Assembly (NCBI RefSeq): GCF_036227205.1
Contig: NZ_CP109442.1
Location: 248,001-312,000, forward strand
Direction of reading: 5' to 3'
Source of the DNA: Amycolatopsis sp. NBC_01480
Lineage (GTDB): Bacteria > Actinomycetota > Actinomycetes > Mycobacteriales > Pseudonocardiaceae
DNA: 64,000 bases
Shown: piece after piece, positions 60,780 to 64,000 of the stretch
Layout: each line of letters opens with the position of its first letter
Position numbering within the stretch: the stretch's first letter is position 1
Translations under genes and position numbers: made by a program
The notes under the pieces: generated by a model
The model's database searches: none
Told to the model about the DNA's origin: nothing
The model's input: only the letters and a program-made list of their open reading frames with translations

Positions 60780-62480
60780 ATGGCCTCACCCACGCGTGAC
60801 ACCCCCGCGCCCGGCCGCGCCCCCCGTGCCCGGCAGAAGCGCGGCGAGGGCCAGTGGGCGCTCGGCTACCGGGAACCGCTGAACCCGAACGAGCGCTCGA
60901 AGAAGGACGACAACCCGCTCAACGCCCGCGCGCGCATCGAGAACGTCTACGCCCACCGCGGCTTCGACTCGATCGACCCCGGTGACCTGCGCGGCCGGTT
61001 CCGCTGGTTCGGCCTGTACACCCAGCGCAAGCCCGGGATCGACGGCGGCCGCACCGCCACGCTGGAGCCCGAGGAGCTGGACGACCGCTACTTCATGCTC
61101 CGCGTCCGGCTCGACGGCGGCATGCTCACCACGCAGCAGCTCGCCGTGCTGGCCGAGATCTCGCAGACGCACGCGCGCGGCACCGCCGACATCACCGACC
61201 GGCAGAACATCCAGTACCACTGGATCCAGATCGAGGACGTGCCCACGATCTGGCAGAAGCTCGAGAACGCCGGGATGACCACGCTGGAGGCGTGCGGCGA
61301 CAGCCCGCGCGTCATCCTCGGCTCCCCCGTCGCCGGCATCGCCGAGGACGAGGTGATCGACGGCACCCCGGCGATCGAGGAGATCAAGCGCCGGTTCATC
61401 GGCGACCCGCGCTACTCGAACCTGCCGCGCAAGTTCAAGACCGCGATCTCCGGTCAGGCGGACGTGGCGCACGAGATCCACGACATCGCGTTCGTCGGGG
61501 TGAACCACCCCGAGCACGGCCCCGGCTTCGACCTGTGGGTCGGCGGCGGCCTGTCCACCAACCCGATGATCGGGCAGCGGCTCGGCGCCTGGGTGCCGCG
61601 CGACGAAGTGCCCGACGTCTGGGAGGGCGTGATCAGCGTCTTCCGCGACTACGGCTACCGGCGGCTGCGCGCGCGGGCCCGGATCAAGTTCCTGGTCAAG
61701 GACTGGGGTGCGGAAAAGTTCCGCGACGTCCTCGAATCCGAGTACCTCAAGCGCAAGCTCATCGACGGCCCCGCGCCCGACGTGCCGCCCGCCCCGATCG
61801 ACCACGTCGGCGTGCACAAGCAGGTCGACGGCCGGTTCTACGTCGGCGCCGCGCCGGTCGCCGGCCGGGTGAACGGCGAGACGCTGCTGGCCGTGGCCAA
61901 GGCCGCCGAGCACGCGGGCTCCGAGCGCGTCCGGCTGACGCCGCAGCAGAAGCTCGTGGTCCTCGACGTGCCCGAGCCCGAGGTGCCCGCGCTGGAGGCC
62001 GAGCTGGCCGAGCTGGGCCTGCACACCCGGCCCTCGCCCTGGCGGCGCAGCGTGATGGCGTGCACCGGGCTGGAGTTCTGCAAGCTCGCGATCGTCGAGA
62101 CGAAGGCCCGCGCGCAGGCGCTGGTGGCCGAGCTGGAGACGCGCCTGGCCGACATCCAGGCCGACCTCGACACCCCGGTGAGCGTGCACCTCAACGGCTG
62201 CCCCAACTCCTGCGCCCGGATCCAGACCGCGGACATCGGGCTCAAGGGCCAGATCGTCACCGACGGCGAGGGCAAGCAGGTCGAGGGCTTCCAGGTGCAC
62301 CTCGGCGGCGGCCTCGGCCTCGACGCCGGGTTCGGCCGGAAGCTGCGCGGCCACAAGGTGACCGCGACCGAGCTGACCGCGTACGTCGAGCGGGTGGTCC
62401 GCGCGTACATCGACGGCCGCGAAAGCGGAGAGCGGTTCGCGCAGTGGGTCGCGCGGGCCGACGAAAGCGTGCTGCAGTGA
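60780..62480 (+). CDS. sir: Ferredoxin-dependent sulfite/nitrite reductase (SirA type)
   Basis: A 566-residue siroheme-[4Fe-4S] reductase that reduces sulfite to sulfide, given its neighbours. The two half-repeats are visible (RLDGGMLTTQQLAVLAEIS; VRLTPQQKLVVLDV). Cluster and siroheme ligands are CTGLEFCKLAI near 424 and GCPNSCARIQ near 470. GGAGGAC lies ahead of the ATG. It is the first structural gene after the leader peptide and overlaps the next gene by 4 bp. Nitrite reductase activity cannot be ruled out by motif alone. Confidence 0.93.
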   Translation: MASPTRDTPAPGRAPRARQKRGEGQWALGYREPLNPNERSKKDDNPLNARARIENVYAHRGFDSIDPGDLRGRFRWFGLYTQRKPGIDGGRTATLEPEELDDRYFMLRVRLDGGMLTTQQLAVLAEISQTHARGTADITDRQNIQYHWIQIEDVPTIWQKLENAGMTTLEACGDSPRVILGSPVAGIAEDEVIDGTPAIEEIKRRFIGDPRYSNLPRKFKTAISGQADVAHEIHDIAFVGVNHPEHGPGFDLWVGGGLSTNPMIGQRLGAWVPRDEVPDVWEGVISVFRDYGYRRLRARARIKFLVKDWGAEKFRDVLESEYLKRKLIDGPAPDVPPAPIDHVGVHKQVDGRFYVGAAPVAGRVNGETLLAVAKAAEHAGSERVRLTPQQKLVVLDVPEPEVPALEAELAELGLHTRPSPWRRSVMACTGLEFCKLAIVETKARAQALVAELETRLADIQADLDTPVSVHLNGCPNSCARIQTADIGLKGQIVTDGEGKQVEGFQVHLGGGLGLDAGFGRKLRGHKVTATELTAYVERVVRAYIDGRESGERFAQWVARADESVLQ

Positions 62481-62635
62481 CCTCGACCGAGCGGGCGGTG
62501 CCGTACTACTGCCCGTTCTGCGGCGACGAGGACCTGCGTCCCGAGGAGGGCGGCGGCTGGCTGTGCACCGGCTGCCGCCGGACGTTCTCGGTGAAGTTCC
62601 ACGGACTGTCCCTACCGGAGGTGTCGCACGGATGA
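62477..62635 (+). CDS. Small zinc-ribbon protein in the sulfur operon
   Basis: A 52-residue protein with two Cys pairs, YYCPFCGDEDL and WLCTGCRRTFSV, making a zinc ribbon. GTG at 62477 overlaps the reductase stop and its own stop overlaps the cysH start (ATGA at both junctions), so it is coupled on both sides. Its role in sulfite reduction or assembly is unknown, but its conserved place suggests one. Confidence 0.85.
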   Translation: MTSTERAVPYYCPFCGDEDLRPEEGGGWLCTGCRRTFSVKFHGLSLPEVSHG

Positions 62636-63327
62636 CCGCCACAGCGGATTACCGGACCCTGGCCGAACGAGCGTCGAAGGAGCTGGCCGACGCCACCGCC
62701 GAGGAGGCGCTGCGCTGGACGGCCGAGACCTTCGGCGACGACTTCATCGTGGCGTCCAACATGCAGGACGCGGTGCTGATCGACCTGGCCACCCAGGTCA
62801 AGTCCGATGTGGACGTGCTGTTCCTGGAGACCGGCTACCACTTCGCCGAGACCATCGGCACCCGTGACGCGGTGCAGACCGTGTACCCGGACGTGACGAT
62901 CGTCAACGCCCAGGCCGAGCAGAGCGTCGCCGAGCAGGACGCCGAGTACGGCGCGAAGCTGCACGACCGCGACCCGACGCTGTGCTGCAACCTGCGGAAA
63001 GTGGTGCCACTGCGCAAAACCCTGGCCGGCTACTCCGCCTGGGTCACCGGCGTCCGCCGGGTCGACGCCCCGACCCGCGCGAACAGCCCGATCGTCACCT
63101 GGGACGAGCGCAACGGCCTGGTCAAGATCAACCCGATCGCGCCGTGGACCGACGAGGAGTTCGCCGGCTACATCCGCGAGCACGGCATCCTGGAGAACCC
63201 GCTGGTCTCGGTCGGCTACCTGTCCATCGGCTGCGCGCCGTGCACCGCGAAGGTCGCGCCGGGGCAGGACCCGCGCAGCGGCCGCTGGGCCGGCCAGGCG
63301 AAAACCGAATGCGGGCTGCACGGATGA
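62632..63327 (+). CDS. cysH: Phosphoadenylyl/adenylyl-sulfate reductase CysH (APS-type)
   Basis: A 231-residue enzyme reducing APS to sulfite. The [4Fe-4S] ligands typical of the APS type are LCCNLRK (CC near 117) and GCAPCTAK. The C-terminal catalytic Cys is in TECGLHG. ATG at 62632 is coupled to the small zinc-ribbon gene. It uses the product of CysD/CysN encoded next and supplies sulfite to the upstream reductase. Confidence 0.95.
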   Translation: MTATADYRTLAERASKELADATAEEALRWTAETFGDDFIVASNMQDAVLIDLATQVKSDVDVLFLETGYHFAETIGTRDAVQTVYPDVTIVNAQAEQSVAEQDAEYGAKLHDRDPTLCCNLRKVVPLRKTLAGYSAWVTGVRRVDAPTRANSPIVTWDERNGLVKINPIAPWTDEEFAGYIREHGILENPLVSVGYLSIGCAPCTAKVAPGQDPRSGRWAGQAKTECGLHG

Positions 63328-64000
63328 CGGCGGCGGGCGAAGAGACAAAGCTCGTGAGTGTTTATGACGGTTCTAACCGTCATAAACACTCACGAGTCCT
63401 GGAGCCGGCCCAGGACAACCTCGCCGCTCTGGAGTCCGAGGCGATCCACATCTTCCGCGAGGTCGCGGGCGAGTTCGACCGCCCGGTGATCCTGTTCTCC
63501 GGCGGCAAGGACTCGACGCTGCTGCTGCACCTGGCGATCAAGGCGTTCTGGCCCGCGCCGGTGCCGTTCCCGCTGCTGCACGTCGACACCGGGCACAACT
63601 TCGACGAGGTCATCGACTTCCGCGACCGGGTGGTGGAAAAGCACAACCTCCGCCTGGTCGTGGCGAAGGTCCAGGACTGGATCGACGACGGCCGCCTCGA
63701 AGAACGTGCCGACGGCATGCGCAACCCACTGCAGACCACGCCGTTGCTGGACACCATCTCGGACAACAAGTTCGACGCCGTGTTCGGCGGCGGCCGCCGC
63801 GACGAGGAGCGGGCCCGCGCCAAGGAGCGCATCTTCAGCCTGCGCAACTCCTTCGGCCAGTGGGAGCCGCGCCGCCAGCGCCCGGAGTTGTGGAACCTCT
63901 ACAACGGCCGTCACCGCCCCGGCGAGCAGGTGCGCGTCTTCCCGCTGTCCAACTGGACCGAGGCCGACGTCTGGAACTACATCGCGCGGGAGAACGTCGA
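63324..64000 (+). CDS. cysD: Sulfate adenylyltransferase subunit 2 CysD (3' end outside the window)
   Basis: The visible 225 residues have the PP-loop ATP-sulfurylase motif ILFSGGKDSTLLLHL and LLHVDTGHNFDEVIDFRD. ATG at 63324 overlaps the cysH stop. Residues 10-25 (LVSVYDGSNRHKHSRV) are encoded by a 46-nt perfect inverted repeat that lies in frame ahead of the conserved start of the protein (LEPAQDNLAALESEAIHIF). No ATG follows the repeat before the conserved domain, so the repeat must be translated unless the GTG inside it is used. Confidence 0.93.
   Translation, partial: MTAAGEETKLVSVYDGSNRHKHSRVLEPAQDNLAALESEAIHIFREVAGEFDRPVILFSGGKDSTLLLHLAIKAFWPAPVPFPLLHVDTGHNFDEVIDFRDRVVEKHNLRLVVAKVQDWIDDGRLEERADGMRNPLQTTPLLDTISDNKFDAVFGGGRRDEERARAKERIFSLRNSFGQWEPRRQRPELWNLYNGRHRPGEQVRVFPLSNWTEADVWNYIARENV
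63351..63396. repeat. 46-nt perfect inverted repeat, family copy 3, inside cysD
   Basis: Perfect 22-base arms around CT. It is the same element as at 21576 and 44417 apart from one paired change (TTTATG/CATAAA). Here it lies within the first 25 codons of cysD and keeps the frame open. In the mRNA it would be a 22-bp hairpin just after the cysH stop. Confidence 0.9.

Noticed and set aside
1..64000. tRNA or rRNA genes and complete insertion sequences
   Set aside because: No cloverleaf-like CCA-ended sequence next to T-loop motifs, no rRNA-like conserved blocks and no transposase gene were seen; small RNAs cannot be excluded by eye.

Overview
The window is a high-GC (about 70% by eye) actinobacterial chromosome segment with mostly G/C-ending codons. 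Gene order and product style point to Pseudonocardiales, most likely Amycolatopsis or a close relative; this is inference, since no rRNA gene is present. The backbone order dnaG-dgt ... glyS ... smtB/arsR-zur ... YbjN-uppS-recO ... era-(Cdd-like)-CNNM/CBS-ybeY-phoH ... rsmE-dnaJ-hrcA ... hemW ... sulfite reductase-cysH matches the Mycobacterium tuberculosis region from dnaG through smtB-furB and hrcA to sirA-cysH. Most of the window is therefore conserved core chromosome with accessory blocks set into it.

Layout. 1-2205: dnaG and the start of a downstream gene. 2259-3838: an ECF41-type sigma factor convergent with a carboxymuconolactone decarboxylase-family gene that has a matching ECF41 promoter. 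3841-6839: a serpin coupled to a polytopic membrane protein. 6901-7292: an array of palindromic cores at a 30-bp period. 7307-12854: dgt, a YdcF protein, and one operon of ABC ATPase, ABC permease, histidine kinase and LuxR-type regulator. 12995-16254: an AT-richer island of immunity-like genes. It has two tandem Imm8-like genes, the remnant of what may be a toxin tip, and four paralogues of a family I do not recognise, one of them frameshifted. 16465-23420: glyS, two class F sortases with a secreted anchored protein, the zinc-sensor pair smtB-zur, and a TIGR03943/permease pair.

23555-37221: YbjN, uppS, recO; a cluster of three CD225/dispanin-like proteins with RDD and DUF2752 proteins; era, a Cdd-like gene, a CNNM/CBS protein, ybeY, phoH; a HIT gene with odd codon use; rsmE, dnaJ, hrcA. 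37460-40707: type VII secretion-type substrates and a tandem pair of small membrane proteins. 40713-52915: mmsA, a PucR regulator, an SSI-type protease inhibitor, a DUF4153/DUF4173 membrane protein, a two-component system, and a reductive pyrimidine/hydantoin operon (NCS1 transporter, beta-ureidopropionase, dihydropyrimidinase, LLM oxidoreductase). 53133-59038: GH99-like secreted protein, class C beta-lactamase-family hydrolase, siderophore-interacting protein behind an iron box, a TetR regulator with two operators, and a quinone oxidoreductase. 59132-64000: hemW, then a sulfate-assimilation operon (leader peptide, sulfite reductase, small zinc ribbon, cysH, cysD), the last gene running off the end.

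The most unusual signals are these. (i) A family of 46-nt perfect inverted repeats has three copies here. Two lie between convergent genes like terminators, and the third lies in frame inside the 5' coding end of cysD. (ii) The immunity-only island carries two independently duplicated families and no intact toxin. (iii) The 30-bp-period palindrome array has a two-unit copy 53 kb away. (iv) An ECF41 promoter can be read directly in front of the presumed target gene. Function calls rest on motif recognition by eye; no database search was run.
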